A DNA stretch of 64,000 nucleotides from G020348385 sp964538085 (GTDB lineage Bacteria > Acidobacteriota > Aminicenantia > Aminicenantales > Aminicenantaceae): contig CAZIDF010000016.1 in assembly GCA_964538085.1 (NCBI GenBank), positions 1-64,000 of the forward strand. The letters are read 5' to 3'. Positions 7,884 through 17,077 of this stretch are shown here, one piece after another. The notes beneath the pieces were generated by a model. The model had not been told where the DNA came from, searched no databases, and saw nothing but the letters and a program-made list of their open reading frames with translations. Numbering within the stretch: the first letter of the stretch is position 1; every line of letters begins with the position of its first letter. The position numbers and the translations under genes are program-made.

Positions 7884-10502
7884 CTATTCGTATCTCAGCG
7901 AGTTCACTGGATTGGACAAGGCGGCTTTTATGGACTGGTAGCTCACGGTTAAAAGAGCAACCGCCAGGGACATAACCGCAGCTGCAATAAAGACCCAAAG
8001 CGCCAGAGGTGTTCTGTAGGCAAAATTATCCAGCCAGCTCCTCATCATGAAATAAGCCACCGGCCAAGCGATCAGGTTTCCGATGGCCACAAGCACGATA
8101 TATTCTTTCGACAACATGCCGACAATGATCCCTGTGGATGCCCCCAGAACCTTGCGGATCCCGATCTCTTTGGTGCGTTGTTCCGTGGTGTAGGAAGCCA
8201 TGCCGAAAAGACCCAGACATCCGATAAAGATGGCCAGCAGGCTGAACCTCAATGTAAGATTTCCCATCCGTTCTTCAGCCCTGTACTGACTGTCGAATGA
8301 ATCGTCCAGGAAAAAGTAGTCAAAAGGCTTTAGCGGAAAAATAGCCTTCCATTTATTCTGTATAAGGTTGAGCGTCTTCTGGATGTTTGTTGGAGCGATG
8401 CGAATGGCGAATGTCGTGTATTGGGTCGTGTCATAAAACAGGATCATCGGTTCTATTTTTTCCCGGAGCGACGTGCTGTGATAATCTTCTATCACGCCGA
8501 TAACATTTATCCGCGTTTCTCCCTCTTGGCCGGATTGTTGAGAATCCTGTATGAATTGTTTTCCTATCGGTTCATCCCAACCGAACTTTTCCGCTGCGGT
8601 CTTGTTGATGAGTGCCGATTCGGTCCTATCCGTTGCAAGATCCTCAGAAAAATTTCTGCCGGCGACGACATCTATTTTCATGGTTGAAAGATAATCGGGG
8701 TCGATGATCCTGTAATCCATGGGCTGGGACTGCTCCTTAGCAAATCCTTCTGGTTGAAAAAGTGACTTGGTGATGCCGCGGCCCGGGACCATTGATGAGG
8801 CTCCCACATTTACCACGCCTGGGATGTTTTTGAATTCATTCCGCATTGTTTCATAGGACGAGGCCATAACATCGCTCAGCCCCGGCAGCACGACGACGTG
8901 CTCTTTGTCGAATCCCAGCTCTTTGAGTTTCATATATGTGAGCTGTTTGTATATCATCATGGTCCCTATGATCAACACGACGGAGATAGCGAACTGGGCT
9001 ATGACGAGGATGCGTCGAAACCGGAGGTTCTTGGTCCCGGTCTTAATCCTCCCCCTCAACACACGTACCGGATGGAAAGAAGACAGAAAAAAAGCCGGAT
9101 AACTCCCTGCCGTTATCCCGACAATAAGGGCCAGGCATACAAATCCTGGGACGAGCCAGGGAACCTGAAAAATATTCAGGCTTAATTTGCGCCCCAATAA
9201 GGCATTAAACCAGGGCATGGCTGCAAGGATAAGGATGATAGCCAGAATCAAGGAAAGCGTGCTGTATAGAATAGATTCTCCGAGAAACTGTCCTACCAAC
9301 CTGTGCCTCACGGCTCCCAACGTTTTTCTCATGCCGACTTCCTTAGCCCGTGTGGCGGAACGGGCTGTGGAAAGATTGACGAAGTTGATGCATGCAATGA
9401 TCAGGACAAAAAAAGCGATGCCCGCAAAAAGATAAATAGACCGTATATCTCCTTGCGCGGCAATATCCCCGGGAAAATCTGAGTGCAGATGGATCTTTTT
9501 CAAGGGCTGAAGATGAAGAACGACCGATGCCCCGTAGGATTTGAGTATGGTCCCTAAATTTTTGTCGACAAAAGCAGGAAGCTTTTGTTCCAGACTTTCT
9601 GAGTCCGCATTTTCAGCCAGAAGAACATACGTGTACTGAGAGATGGCCAGCCAGTTTTCCATCAGAGGCCTAGCTTCGGCATACCGGGTTTCCATGGAGC
9701 GGAGAATGTTAAAACTGAAGTGGGAGTTTGCGGGGACATTCTCAACTACTCCCATAATCGCATACTCTTGGTTCCCATCGAACTTGATCATTTTGCCTAT
9801 GGGACTGTCATCGCCGAAGTATTTTTTTGCGGTATCCTCCGTGACCACCGCCGAATAGGCTGCCTTGAGAGCTGTTTTTGGATCGCCTTCAATAAACGGG
9901 AAGCTAAAGACCTCGAAAATCGAATGGTCGGCAAAGGCCACATTTTCTTCAAAATAATCCTTTTCCCCCACAACCACGGGAGACCTGTTCGGACGAGTCA
10001 AACGGACAGCCTGGAGCACCTCGGGATATTCCTCGACCATGGCCGGTCCGGCCGGTGTGGGGGAAACTGGGGCACTCATCTGCGTTCCCATGTTGGCATC
10101 GATCGTCAAACGGTAGATTCGATCCGCATTCTCATGGTATGTGTCATAGCTCATTTCATCCTTAATCCACAGAAGAATCATAAGACAGGCAGCCATCCCG
10201 ATAGCCAGGCCTGCAATATTGATAAAAGCATATCCCTTCTGTTTTCTGACGTTGCGGAAAGCGACTTTCAAGTAATTTTTAAACATAACCATCCTCCAGA
10301 TGATAAAATCACTGATAAATACAGGGAATGTCCGGAAGCATTGCCGCCAGAACCAGAGTTTTGCGCAAGTCTTCCCCCTCGACTCCATGATCTCATAATA
10401 CTCCTCGCAGACATCGCCGAAAACGACAAAACCGTCATCATACCAGGCGAATAGTCTAATCAACCAGCCGGGTATTTGAGGGGGAGAGTTCTTCCTCTTC
10501 AC
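7884..10502 (-). CDS. FtsX/MacB-type ABC permease with N-terminal prefix domain
   Basis: 872 residues. Residues 1-70 form the soluble prefix typical of PadR-associated permeases (WLIRLFAWYDDGFVVFGDVCEEY). Then come two MacB-type units: a first TM helix near residues 92-115, a periplasmic core domain, three TM helices, a second periplasmic core and a C-terminal FtsX domain with QRTKEIGIRKVLGAS, ending in SLRYE. It resembles a full-length type VII ABC permease, but no ATPase gene is nearby, so it must borrow one in trans. GTG 10502 overlaps the upstream PadR stop by four bases (GTGA), indicating translational coupling. The substrate is unknown. The same gene pair recurs at 51928-54827. Confidence 0.85.
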   Translation of the reverse strand: MKRKNSPPQIPGWLIRLFAWYDDGFVVFGDVCEEYYEIMESRGKTCAKLWFWRQCFRTFPVFISDFIIWRMVMFKNYLKVAFRNVRKQKGYAFINIAGLAIGMAACLMILLWIKDEMSYDTYHENADRIYRLTIDANMGTQMSAPVSPTPAGPAMVEEYPEVLQAVRLTRPNRSPVVVGEKDYFEENVAFADHSIFEVFSFPFIEGDPKTALKAAYSAVVTEDTAKKYFGDDSPIGKMIKFDGNQEYAIMGVVENVPANSHFSFNILRSMETRYAEARPLMENWLAISQYTYVLLAENADSESLEQKLPAFVDKNLGTILKSYGASVVLHLQPLKKIHLHSDFPGDIAAQGDIRSIYLFAGIAFFVLIIACINFVNLSTARSATRAKEVGMRKTLGAVRHRLVGQFLGESILYSTLSLILAIILILAAMPWFNALLGRKLSLNIFQVPWLVPGFVCLALIVGITAGSYPAFFLSSFHPVRVLRGRIKTGTKNLRFRRILVIAQFAISVVLIIGTMMIYKQLTYMKLKELGFDKEHVVVLPGLSDVMASSYETMRNEFKNIPGVVNVGASSMVPGRGITKSLFQPEGFAKEQSQPMDYRIIDPDYLSTMKIDVVAGRNFSEDLATDRTESALINKTAAEKFGWDEPIGKQFIQDSQQSGQEGETRINVIGVIEDYHSTSLREKIEPMILFYDTTQYTTFAIRIAPTNIQKTLNLIQNKWKAIFPLKPFDYFFLDDSFDSQYRAEERMGNLTLRFSLLAIFIGCLGLFGMASYTTEQRTKEIGIRKVLGASTGIIVGMLSKEYIVLVAIGNLIAWPVAYFMMRSWLDNFAYRTPLALWVFIAAAVMSLAVALLTVSYQSIKAALSNPVNSLRYE

Positions 10503-10828
10503 TTCTCCTTCTCCAGGGCATATCTGGAAATTCCGGACCAGAGTTTTTCATTCATCTCCATCGCTTCTTGGAGAGCATTCACCCCATCAGGAGAGATGGA
10601 ATAATAGATACGGGGTCTTCCCAATCTTTGAGCCGGAGGTTTTCCCAAGGATTTAGTAACGTATTTTTTTATGACCAGTTGATTGAGAGCGCTGTAGAGG
10701 TGACCGTATGTGAGCTCCTTGCCCACGACAGTGGACACATATTGCCGGATTTTCACACCGTAGGCTTTTTCTTTCAGATGCCATATTGCGACTAAAAGCA
10801 TTTCTTCGATCTTTGTCAAATCCTTCAT
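10499..10828 (-). CDS. PadR-family transcriptional regulator
   Basis: 109 residues, standard PadR length: a winged helix (EEMLLVAIWHLKEKAYGVKI, then TYGHLYSALNQLVIKKYV, then a wing ending GRPRIYYSISPDGV) and a short C-terminal dimerisation helix. PadR proteins usually repress an adjacent transporter operon. Here the permease gene overlaps by four bases, so the pair is one operon and probably autoregulated. An 11 bp perfect palindrome (GTATTAAATAC, 10862-10872) lies 34 nt upstream of the ATG and is a candidate operator. Confidence 0.88.
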   Translation of the reverse strand: MKDLTKIEEMLLVAIWHLKEKAYGVKIRQYVSTVVGKELTYGHLYSALNQLVIKKYVTKSLGKPPAQRLGRPRIYYSISPDGVNALQEAMEMNEKLWSGISRYALEKEK

Positions 10829-10861
10829 GATCCTGGCTTGTACAACTTTTACTGGATTACA

Positions 10862-10872
10862 GTATTAAATAC
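10862..10872. promoter_or_regulatory. palindrome upstream of padR, candidate operator
   Basis: GTATTAAATAC is a perfect 11 bp palindrome 34 nt upstream of the padR ATG. The second PadR gene at 54495 also has an inverted repeat beginning GTATTA over its promoter, which supports an operator role. The -35/-10 elements here are not clear. Confidence 0.35.
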
Positions 10873-11007
10873 GATAATTTTTGAGAAAAAGTTTCAAAAA
10901 GATAAAATTACATCCCTTGCCCGGAGATAATTTTTCGCGTAAAGTATTTATTTTAATCTCCATTTTATGATTTCATCAGCGAATTCTATGAATTGAGGGA
11001 AAAACAC

Positions 11008-11757
11008 ATGAAAAAAATACTCAAAAACTGGACGTTTCGGATCGCTCTGCTACTTGTCGGGGCTTCCGCTTTGTCTTACACGATCCACTATCTCATTTTC
11101 CATGATGCTCATCACATCTTCATTTACATGGTGGGAGATTTCGGATTTCTGTTTATCGATGTCCTTTTGGTCCTTCTGATCATCGAGCGGCTACTGGCCA
11201 GCAGAGAAAGAAAATCCATCCTTAATAAACTGAATATGGTGATCGGCACCTTTTTCAGCGAAGTTGGACTGGAACTCCTGCGCCACTTCAGTGATTTTGT
11301 GGAAAACGCCGAACAACTGGAGAGCGAAGTCCTGATAGACCCGCAATGGAACAAAAAAAAATTCCAAGAAGCTCAATCCAAAGCCATCTCCTTCAAATAC
11401 AGCATGGTCTTCGATGTGGACAGGCTGGAAAAGCTCCGTGATTTTCTCAAGAGCAACCACTCCTTTCTCGTGCGTCTTCTGGAGAATCCCACCCTTCTCG
11501 AAAATCAGCGATTCACCGACCTTCTTTGGGCCGTTTTTCATCTCTCGGAGGAGCTGAATTTTCGGGATTCCATGCGAAATCTTCCCGATACCGATATTGC
11601 CCACCTCAAAACAGATTTGAGAAGAGCTTATTCCAGGATCGTCTCCGAGTGGATCATCTATGCAGAACACCTGAAGGGGAAGTATCCTTTCCTTTTCTCC
11701 CTAGCCGCCCGCATCAATCCATTGAATCCCCATGCTTCCCCCATCGTCCAGGATTGA
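11008..11757 (+). CDS. conserved hypothetical membrane-anchored protein
   Basis: 249 residues from ATG 11008, chosen over the upstream TTG because GAGGGA lies 7-8 nt before it. Two hydrophobic segments occupy roughly residues 9-26 and 34-59, a short hairpin with both ends inside. The remaining ~185 residues are soluble, helical and charged (ASRERKSILNKLNMVIGTFF onward), with no catalytic motif I recognise. It is divergent from the PadR/permease pair and followed by a dispersed repeat, so it appears monocistronic. Function unknown. Confidence 0.75.
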   Translation: MKKILKNWTFRIALLLVGASALSYTIHYLIFHDAHHIFIYMVGDFGFLFIDVLLVLLIIERLLASRERKSILNKLNMVIGTFFSEVGLELLRHFSDFVENAEQLESEVLIDPQWNKKKFQEAQSKAISFKYSMVFDVDRLEKLRDFLKSNHSFLVRLLENPTLLENQRFTDLLWAVFHLSEELNFRDSMRNLPDTDIAHLKTDLRRAYSRIVSEWIIYAEHLKGKYPFLFSLAARINPLNPHASPIVQD

Positions 11758-11765
11758 TTCATAGC

Positions 11766-11950
11766 GGAACTGCGCTCGTTAACACCCGATCTCTACCACT
11801 CCAGCCTCTGTTCCCCTGACTGTCCGGATCTCTCATTCCTTAGCAAAGTCGTGCTCAATACATCCTCACCGTCTGACTTCGTCAGATTCCCTCGAAGAGG
11901 GGTTCGTGAAGGCTAAATCTTCAATGGTTGCTTCAACCAATTCCCAAAAC
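11766..11950. repeat. dispersed intergenic repeat, copy A
   Basis: About 185 bp similar at many positions to 60231-60410 in the same orientation. Shared blocks include CGCTCGTTAA, CTGTTCCCCTGA, GTCGTGCTCAATACAT, GATTCCCTC and AAGGCTA...TCAATGG. A hairpin TCTGAC-TTC-GTCAGA sits at 11872-11886; copy B has a different sequence there that also pairs. No open frame is shared. It fills most of the 326 bp gap before the S10 gene. Confidence 0.7.
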
Positions 11951-11997
11951 CCCAATTTATCTCGGGAATAAGCATGCTTACATTCATATTATGGAAT

Positions 11998-12026
11998 TTG
12001 ACCGAATAAAAGTGTTGTGTTATACA
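11998..12026 (+). promoter_or_regulatory. sigma-70-type promoter for the S10 peptidase
   Basis: TTGACC (11998-12003), a 17 nt spacer and TATACA (12021-12026), 57 nt upstream of the ATG at 12084. Good spacing and near-consensus hexamers. Confidence 0.55.
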
Positions 12027-12083
12027 TCGGAACTGCCTCAGTGAAGAAAACACGAAGCATCAAAATCAAACAAGGAGGGATGG

Positions 12084-13556
12084 ATGCATTTAAAAAAAGA
12101 GCTGGGAATACTTGCTTGTCTACTCTGTGTATTTGTATTTCTTGCTGCCGCCGATGAATCTGCGACTGAAAAGCAGCTCCATTCTGTCACCAAACATTCG
12201 GTGACAATCGGAGGGCAAGTCGTCGACTACACCGTCACCACCGGAACCATGCCCCTCCTGGATATCAACGGCGAACAGGACGCTTACATTTTTTACATCG
12301 CCTACATAAAGGACGGTATCAAAGACAAGACAAAACGTCCCCTTCTATTTTCTTTCAACGGGGGACCGGGAGCGGCATCGGTCTGGATGCACATGGGGTT
12401 TTTAGGTCCCCGCAAGGTGCTATACGATAGGGATGGTTTCCAGCTCCAGCCCCCATATGAGATGGTCGACAATGAACACTCAATCCTGGATGCCGCAGAC
12501 CTGGTTTTTATCGATCCTGTAGCCACAGGATACAGCCGGATGCTGCCGAAAAAATCCCTCCACAAATACCACGGCGTGATGGAAGACATCCAGTCGGTTG
12601 CCGAGTTCATCCGTCTTTATGTCACACGTAATGACCGGTGGGGCTCGCCGAAATTCATCATCGGAGAAAGTTATGGAACAACACGAGCCGCTGGCCTGAC
12701 CGGGTACCTCGCGAGCGCTCACCGTATGTACACCAACGGTACTATCCTGGTTTCGATGACCGAACTGGGACCCGATCCACCCCTGGATGTTTCCTGCATG
12801 TTGATTCTCCCCCACTTCACGGCCACAGCCTGGTATCACAAAGCCCTCCAACCCGACCTTCTGGCCAAGCCTCTCCGAGAGGTTTTGGACGAAGCGGAAA
12901 CCTTCGCCCTGGGAGAGTACGCCCTGGCCTTGAACAAAGGGGGGTGGCTTTCCGAATCCGAAAAGGATGACATCGCAAAAAAAATTGCGCGGTTAACAGG
13001 TCTATCGGCCGATTTTGTTAAAAACTGTAACCTCCGTGTCGAACGACACCGATTTTGGAAGGAACTGCTCCGTTCAAGGGATTTGACCGTGGGCCGCTTG
13101 GACAGCCGCTACACCGGTGCGGATCGTGACTCTGCCGGAGAGACCTTCGAATTCGACCCGGCCATGGCGCATTGGAACGGGCCTTTTACCGGTGCGGTCA
13201 ACCGTTATTTCAAGAATGAGCTAAAAATAAACACCGATTTAATATACCATATTTCCGGCAGCGTCCGTCCCTGGAAGGGGCGTGGGGAGGTGAACACGGG
13301 TGAAATGCTTCGCCAGGCCATGACCTCCAATCCCTATCTCAAGGTCTTAGTTTTGGGGGGATATTACGATGCAGCCTGTGACTACTTCACGGCCCAGTTC
13401 ACCATGAACCATTTGGATCTCACGGGAAAACTCAAAGACCGCATCTCTTTCTGTTTTTACGAAGCAGGACACATGATGTACCTCCACCTGCCCTCCCTGA
13501 TAAAAGCAAAGCAAGACCTGGCCAATTTCATCCAATCCGCCTGCCCCGAAAGGTAA
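12084..13556 (+). CDS. secreted S10-family serine carboxypeptidase-like protein
   Basis: 490 residues with a Sec signal peptide (hydrophobic core LGILACLLCVFVFLAA, cleavage near residue 23). The peptidase S10 landmarks are FNGGPGAASVWMH (oxyanion hole), GESYGTT (nucleophile serine), an aspartate in GGYYDAACDYF and the histidine in YEAGHMMYLH, so it is predicted active. S10 enzymes remove C-terminal residues from peptides, preferably at acid pH; this bacterial branch is usually exported and probably aids peptide scavenging. GGAGGG lies 4 nt before the ATG. The acyltransferase-like gene starts 8 bp after its stop and may be co-transcribed. It is the full-length paralog of the truncated gene at 247. 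Confidence 0.88.
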   Translation: MHLKKELGILACLLCVFVFLAAADESATEKQLHSVTKHSVTIGGQVVDYTVTTGTMPLLDINGEQDAYIFYIAYIKDGIKDKTKRPLLFSFNGGPGAASVWMHMGFLGPRKVLYDRDGFQLQPPYEMVDNEHSILDAADLVFIDPVATGYSRMLPKKSLHKYHGVMEDIQSVAEFIRLYVTRNDRWGSPKFIIGESYGTTRAAGLTGYLASAHRMYTNGTILVSMTELGPDPPLDVSCMLILPHFTATAWYHKALQPDLLAKPLREVLDEAETFALGEYALALNKGGWLSESEKDDIAKKIARLTGLSADFVKNCNLRVERHRFWKELLRSRDLTVGRLDSRYTGADRDSAGETFEFDPAMAHWNGPFTGAVNRYFKNELKINTDLIYHISGSVRPWKGRGEVNTGEMLRQAMTSNPYLKVLVLGGYYDAACDYFTAQFTMNHLDLTGKLKDRISFCFYEAGHMMYLHLPSLIKAKQDLANFIQSACPER

Positions 13557-13564
13557 AAAGCTGT

Positions 13565-14425
13565 ATGCTGACTCTCTCTTACAGATCTGCCGTAAGGTTT
13601 TTGCGAACTGTCCCGATTTGTCCAAAGCCCAAAACACTGGGACTGGAAAACATCCCCAAAGCTGAACCTGTTATCTTTGTTTACAATCACATTGTCTTGC
13701 GCGCTGAGCCGGTGTGGCTGGCAATCAGCACTCCGGTTAATCCTCATGTCAGATTTTTAACCGATTTCAAGCTGGCAGATCCCAAGAACTTGCCGATATT
13801 GAAAGAAGATCTTCGAGATTCTGTTTTCACGCAGAAAATCCAAAAGAAAGCGAGCCGATTCCGCTGGTCCGGGACGGCTTTGGAAAAAATCGTCGACGTC
13901 TTGTCCCGGTATCTAATCGCGCAGATGAACAGATTCGATGTGATCATCGCCAATCTGGATTATCCGACCGAAAAAGAAGAAATATCCGATAAATTCAAAA
14001 CGAATCTCAAAGCCTTGAAAAAATGTGTGAGATGCCTGAAAAAAGATATCCCGATCGCCATCGCTCCCAGTGGAGGAAAGACATACGAGGAATTCGAAAA
14101 TCCCGTTTATAACACGACCATCCCAACCCTGGCCAGCCGGTTGTACAATCAAGGGAAGGTCGTAAAGATCGTGCCCAGCATCATCAAGGAGCGGCCGGCC
14201 ATCGACCATAGCACATACTGGCGTTACGTTTCGGATAGAATTATATTTTACAGATTGTTCAGACAAACATTGCATTTATTCAAGATAAAAAACTATAAAA
14301 GGCCCTGCCTTACGATCGAATTTCTTCCCCCTCTTACCTTCGAAAAGGAAAATCCGACAAAAAGCGAAAAAGTGGATTTTGTCAAGGATCTCTTACAGGT
14401 TATCTATGACAACGTGAAAAAGTAA
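13565..14425 (+). CDS. putative PlsC-like acyltransferase with divergent motifs
   Basis: 286 residues with no signal peptide. The layout resembles glycerophosphate acyltransferases: a strand followed by NH (VIFVYNHIVLRAEP, in place of NHxxxxD), a later IAIAPSGGKTYEE in the position of the FPEGT block, then KIVPSIIKE and a closing LTIEFLPPL strand. The catalytic aspartate four residues after His is absent, with a glutamate two positions later, so activity is doubtful or the substrate differs. Its stop abuts the stop of the convergent GltS-like gene with no spacer. I hold the family assignment only moderately. Confidence 0.5.
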   Translation: MLTLSYRSAVRFLRTVPICPKPKTLGLENIPKAEPVIFVYNHIVLRAEPVWLAISTPVNPHVRFLTDFKLADPKNLPILKEDLRDSVFTQKIQKKASRFRWSGTALEKIVDVLSRYLIAQMNRFDVIIANLDYPTEKEEISDKFKTNLKALKKCVRCLKKDIPIAIAPSGGKTYEEFENPVYNTTIPTLASRLYNQGKVVKIVPSIIKERPAIDHSTYWRYVSDRIIFYRLFRQTLHLFKIKNYKRPCLTIEFLPPLTFEKENPTKSEKVDFVKDLLQVIYDNVKK

Positions 14426-15841
14426 TCAGACGTGTTCGATATCGGTGTGCTGAGAGATCTCGGAATTGGCCGTGCACAGGTCATTTGTGGAAAGTTTGTG
14501 CACATCGTCGTTCCCGATAAGCCGTGCAAAATCCTCCAGCTCCTCGGTTGAAGCTTTCAGGTAATTCTCCAATCCTCTGGCTGCCTCTTCGATATCGAGC
14601 CTTGCCCTCAATTCCGGATCCTGTGTCGTGATCCCCTTGGGGCACTTCCCGGTGTCGCAGATGCGGTACTGCTGGCATCCGATAGCCATCAATGCAGAAG
14701 TTCCTATGGCGATGGCATCCGCTCCGAGGGCCAGCACTTTGGCAAAATCGGAGGACACTCTCAATCCTCCGGTGATCACAAGGGAAACGTCTTCAGCACC
14801 GTTCTCTTTGAGGAACTTCCGCGCCCTGTAAAGGGCGAACATCGAAGGCACCGAAGTGGCCGCTTTGACGAATTTGGGAGAAGCCCCTGTGGCACCGGCC
14901 CTTCCGTCGATCGTGATAAAATCTGGCTGAGCATACAGAGCCACTTCCAAGTCGGCTTCGATATTCCCTGCCGCAAATTTGATGCCGATGGGCTTCCCGC
15001 CGGATGCTTCGCGAAAACGCTCCACAATTTTTTTCAGATCGTCCCTGTTTTTGATCTCCTCAAAATGGGCCGGACTGATGATGTCTTCCCCTTCCTGGAA
15101 TCCTCTGACTTGGGCCACTTCTTTGGTCACCTTTTTACCTGGGAGATGGCCTCCCATCCCCGGCTTGGCCGATTGCCCTATCTTGATCTCGATGGCATCG
15201 ACACGTCGAAGATTATCCTCTGTCGCGCTGTATCGGTTGGGGACATACTCAAAAATATACTTGTGCGCACGTTCCATGGATTCTGGAAGGATGCCCCCTT
15301 CTCCCGAACACATCACTGTTTTTGCGGCAGCGCTTCCGGTCGCCAGAGCGATTTTCGCTTCTCTGGAAAGAGCCCCAAAAGACATATGGGTGATATACAC
15401 AGGGGTCTCGATTACCAGGGGCACTTTTGCCTTGGGCCCGATGACGGTCCTTGTGTTGACAGGAACCTCACGGTTGAGAGGGAGCTTTGCCAATTGAGCC
15501 CCTTTGATCAGGATCTCATCCCAAGAAGGAACGGGTTTTCTTGTCCGCATGGGCTCGATGATCGGTTTTCCCTTTTCCGCCATCTGGTGGATATCGGCCA
15601 TATGGACTTCCAGCTCGTCCTCCAACCTCCGGAATTCATCGGGAGCCCCGGGTGCATCCCCAGGTATTCCCGCAGACACATCCGGGCTCGAAACTCCAAC
15701 TTCTTTATCTACTTTTTTCCAAACGGATTTGCCGGATTCACAGACATGGCAACTCCAGTCCCCTTCAAGCTCATCCCATTTTTTCCCTTCTTTATTTTCG
15801 TCAAAAACGGTGTCGCATACAGAACACTTGTAAACGGCCAT
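14426..15841 (-). CDS. rubredoxin-GltS-like FMN oxidoreductase
   Basis: 471 residues from ATG 15841, chosen because the domain begins there and AGAAGGA precedes it. A rubredoxin-like iron site (C-x2-C near residue 6 and WSCHVC about 30 residues later) is fused to a glutamate-synthase-type FMN domain: MSFGALSREAKIAL, GEGGILPES, KPGMGGHLPG, ITIDGRAGATGASP and the Fe-S cysteine cluster in CQQYRICDTGKCPKGITTQ. The amidotransferase domain of real GltB is missing, so it is an archaeal-type/stand-alone GltS-like oxidoreductase. Being the third gene of perR-rbr-this gene, it probably passes electrons to rubrerythrin or acts in redox stress. That role is inferred from context. Confidence 0.8.
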   Translation of the reverse strand: MAVYKCSVCDTVFDENKEGKKWDELEGDWSCHVCESGKSVWKKVDKEVGVSSPDVSAGIPGDAPGAPDEFRRLEDELEVHMADIHQMAEKGKPIIEPMRTRKPVPSWDEILIKGAQLAKLPLNREVPVNTRTVIGPKAKVPLVIETPVYITHMSFGALSREAKIALATGSAAAKTVMCSGEGGILPESMERAHKYIFEYVPNRYSATEDNLRRVDAIEIKIGQSAKPGMGGHLPGKKVTKEVAQVRGFQEGEDIISPAHFEEIKNRDDLKKIVERFREASGGKPIGIKFAAGNIEADLEVALYAQPDFITIDGRAGATGASPKFVKAATSVPSMFALYRARKFLKENGAEDVSLVITGGLRVSSDFAKVLALGADAIAIGTSALMAIGCQQYRICDTGKCPKGITTQDPELRARLDIEEAARGLENYLKASTEELEDFARLIGNDDVHKLSTNDLCTANSEISQHTDIEHV

Positions 15842-15851
15842 TCGATCCTTC

Positions 15852-16373
15852 TTAGAAATCCAAATCGGCCGGTTCGTAGAATTCTTTGGGATGTTTGCAG
15901 GCCGGGCATTTCGGAGGGGGTTCGGTTCCTTCGACGGTAAAGCCGCACACGCTGCATTTCCATTTGATCGGTTTTTCTCTTTTGAAAACCGTGCCGTTCT
16001 TGACCATCTCCAGCAATTTTCCATACCGTTCCCTGTGATGGGCTTCGATCTTGCCGATCATTTTGAACAATACAGCCGCTTCCTTGTTTCCTTCGGCTTC
16101 TGCCTCTTCCGCAAATTGGGGATACATATCGACCGTTTCATAATGCTCGCCGCTCTTAGCCGCTTCCAGATTCTCAGCCGTGGTCCCAACACCACCCAAC
16201 AGTTTGAAATGATCTTTAGCATGGTTCATTTCATTAAAAGCGGTTTCCTCGAAAATTTTGGCAATGTAGTGATAGCCTTCTTCCCGTGCTTTTTCGGCAA
16301 AATACGTATACTTGTTTCTTGCCTGTGATTCCCCTGCAAAAGCAGCCTTGATGTTTTCTTCTGTTTTACTCAT
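15852..16373 (-). CDS. rbr: rubrerythrin
   Basis: 173 residues: a ferritin-like diiron four-helix bundle (AFAGESQARNKYTYFAEKA, EETAFNEMNHAKDHF, AEAEGNKEAA, IEAHHRERY supply the Glu/His ligands) followed by a C-terminal rubredoxin domain with CSVCGF and CPACKHP. Rubrerythrin reduces hydrogen peroxide in the cytoplasm of anaerobes using rubredoxin-type electron donors. AAGGAG precedes ATG 16373. It lies 17 bp after perR and 10 bp before the rubredoxin-GltS-like gene, so all three should be one PerR-controlled operon. Confidence 0.95.
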   Translation of the reverse strand: MSKTEENIKAAFAGESQARNKYTYFAEKAREEGYHYIAKIFEETAFNEMNHAKDHFKLLGGVGTTAENLEAAKSGEHYETVDMYPQFAEEAEAEGNKEAAVLFKMIGKIEAHHRERYGKLLEMVKNGTVFKREKPIKWKCSVCGFTVEGTEPPPKCPACKHPKEFYEPADLDF

Positions 16374-16390
16374 TTTGATTCTCCTTAATT

Positions 16391-16876
16391 TTATGTATTT
16401 TTATTTTGTTTCGCGTTGTTACGATCCTTGAATCCCTTTTTCTTCCGGCATTTAGGGCACACTCCATTCAGGACGACCCTTTTGGAATATACCGTAAAGT
16501 CCTCCAGGATATGTTCCGGGATCCCAAGGTTATCGAACTCTTCGTTGGTGAAATCAACGATCTCTCCGCAATGGATGCAGTGAAAATGATGATGCTTGTC
16601 CAGGTCCGGGTCAAAACGCCTCGGTCCGCCCTCGGTTGGGATGACATCGACCAATCCTATCTCTGCAAATGTCATCAATGTTCGGTTTACCGTGTCAAAG
16701 GATATGTTGGGAAATTCTCTTTTCACGACACGAAACATCTGATCGGCCGTGGGATGATTTTTTGCCTGCATGAGTCTTTTGTATATAGCGCAGCGCTGTG
16801 GCGTGATCTTTAGGTCGAATTTCTTGCAGAGCTCTAAAAAAGGATCGAGGTAACCGGACATTTTTTGTTTCTGCAT
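16391..16876 (-). CDS. perR: Fur-family peroxide regulator (PerR-like)
   Basis: 161 residues. The winged helix spans about residues 15-90 (ITPQRCAIYKRLM; SFDTVNRTLMTFAEIGLVD). The metal-binding C-terminal half has KHHHFHCIHCGEIVDF and CPKCRKK, giving the two CxxC structural zinc pairs and the His-rich regulatory site. The operon partner rubrerythrin argues for PerR rather than Fur. Its own promoter carries a 19 bp Fur/PerR-type palindrome, so autoregulation is expected. The -10 element is so close that transcription should start at or next to ATG 16876, suggesting a leaderless message; an alternative ATG lies at 16861 but has no clear ribosome site. Confidence 0.88.
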   Translation of the reverse strand: MQKQKMSGYLDPFLELCKKFDLKITPQRCAIYKRLMQAKNHPTADQMFRVVKREFPNISFDTVNRTLMTFAEIGLVDVIPTEGGPRRFDPDLDKHHHFHCIHCGEIVDFTNEEFDNLGIPEHILEDFTVYSKRVVLNGVCPKCRKKKGFKDRNNAKQNKNT

Positions 16877-16882
16877 AACATT

Positions 16883-16911
16883 ATTAAATAGGAATTATTC
16901 TTATTTGTCAA
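16883..16911 (-). promoter_or_regulatory. perR operon promoter with PerR-box palindrome
   Basis: On the minus strand TTGACA (16906-16911), a 17 nt spacer and TTTAAT (16883-16888). The spacer and -10 overlap a 19 bp near-palindrome AATAAGAATAATTCCTATT (16887-16905, one mismatched pair besides the centre), the 7-1-7-like form of Fur/PerR boxes. Bound repressor would cover the promoter. Confidence 0.7.
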
Positions 16912-17077
16912 GAATTTTTTTATTTTTTTTCTTGACCTGACCCTCTCATATCGATCCAGCAAAAGAAACTGGTGAAAAAAGCCGATACATGCATATCAAA
17001 CCGAACGAGGATAGGTCAATCGCGAACATTGACATCATCATTTTTGTCATGATAGGTTGGATGTGAATGGAGGGACC

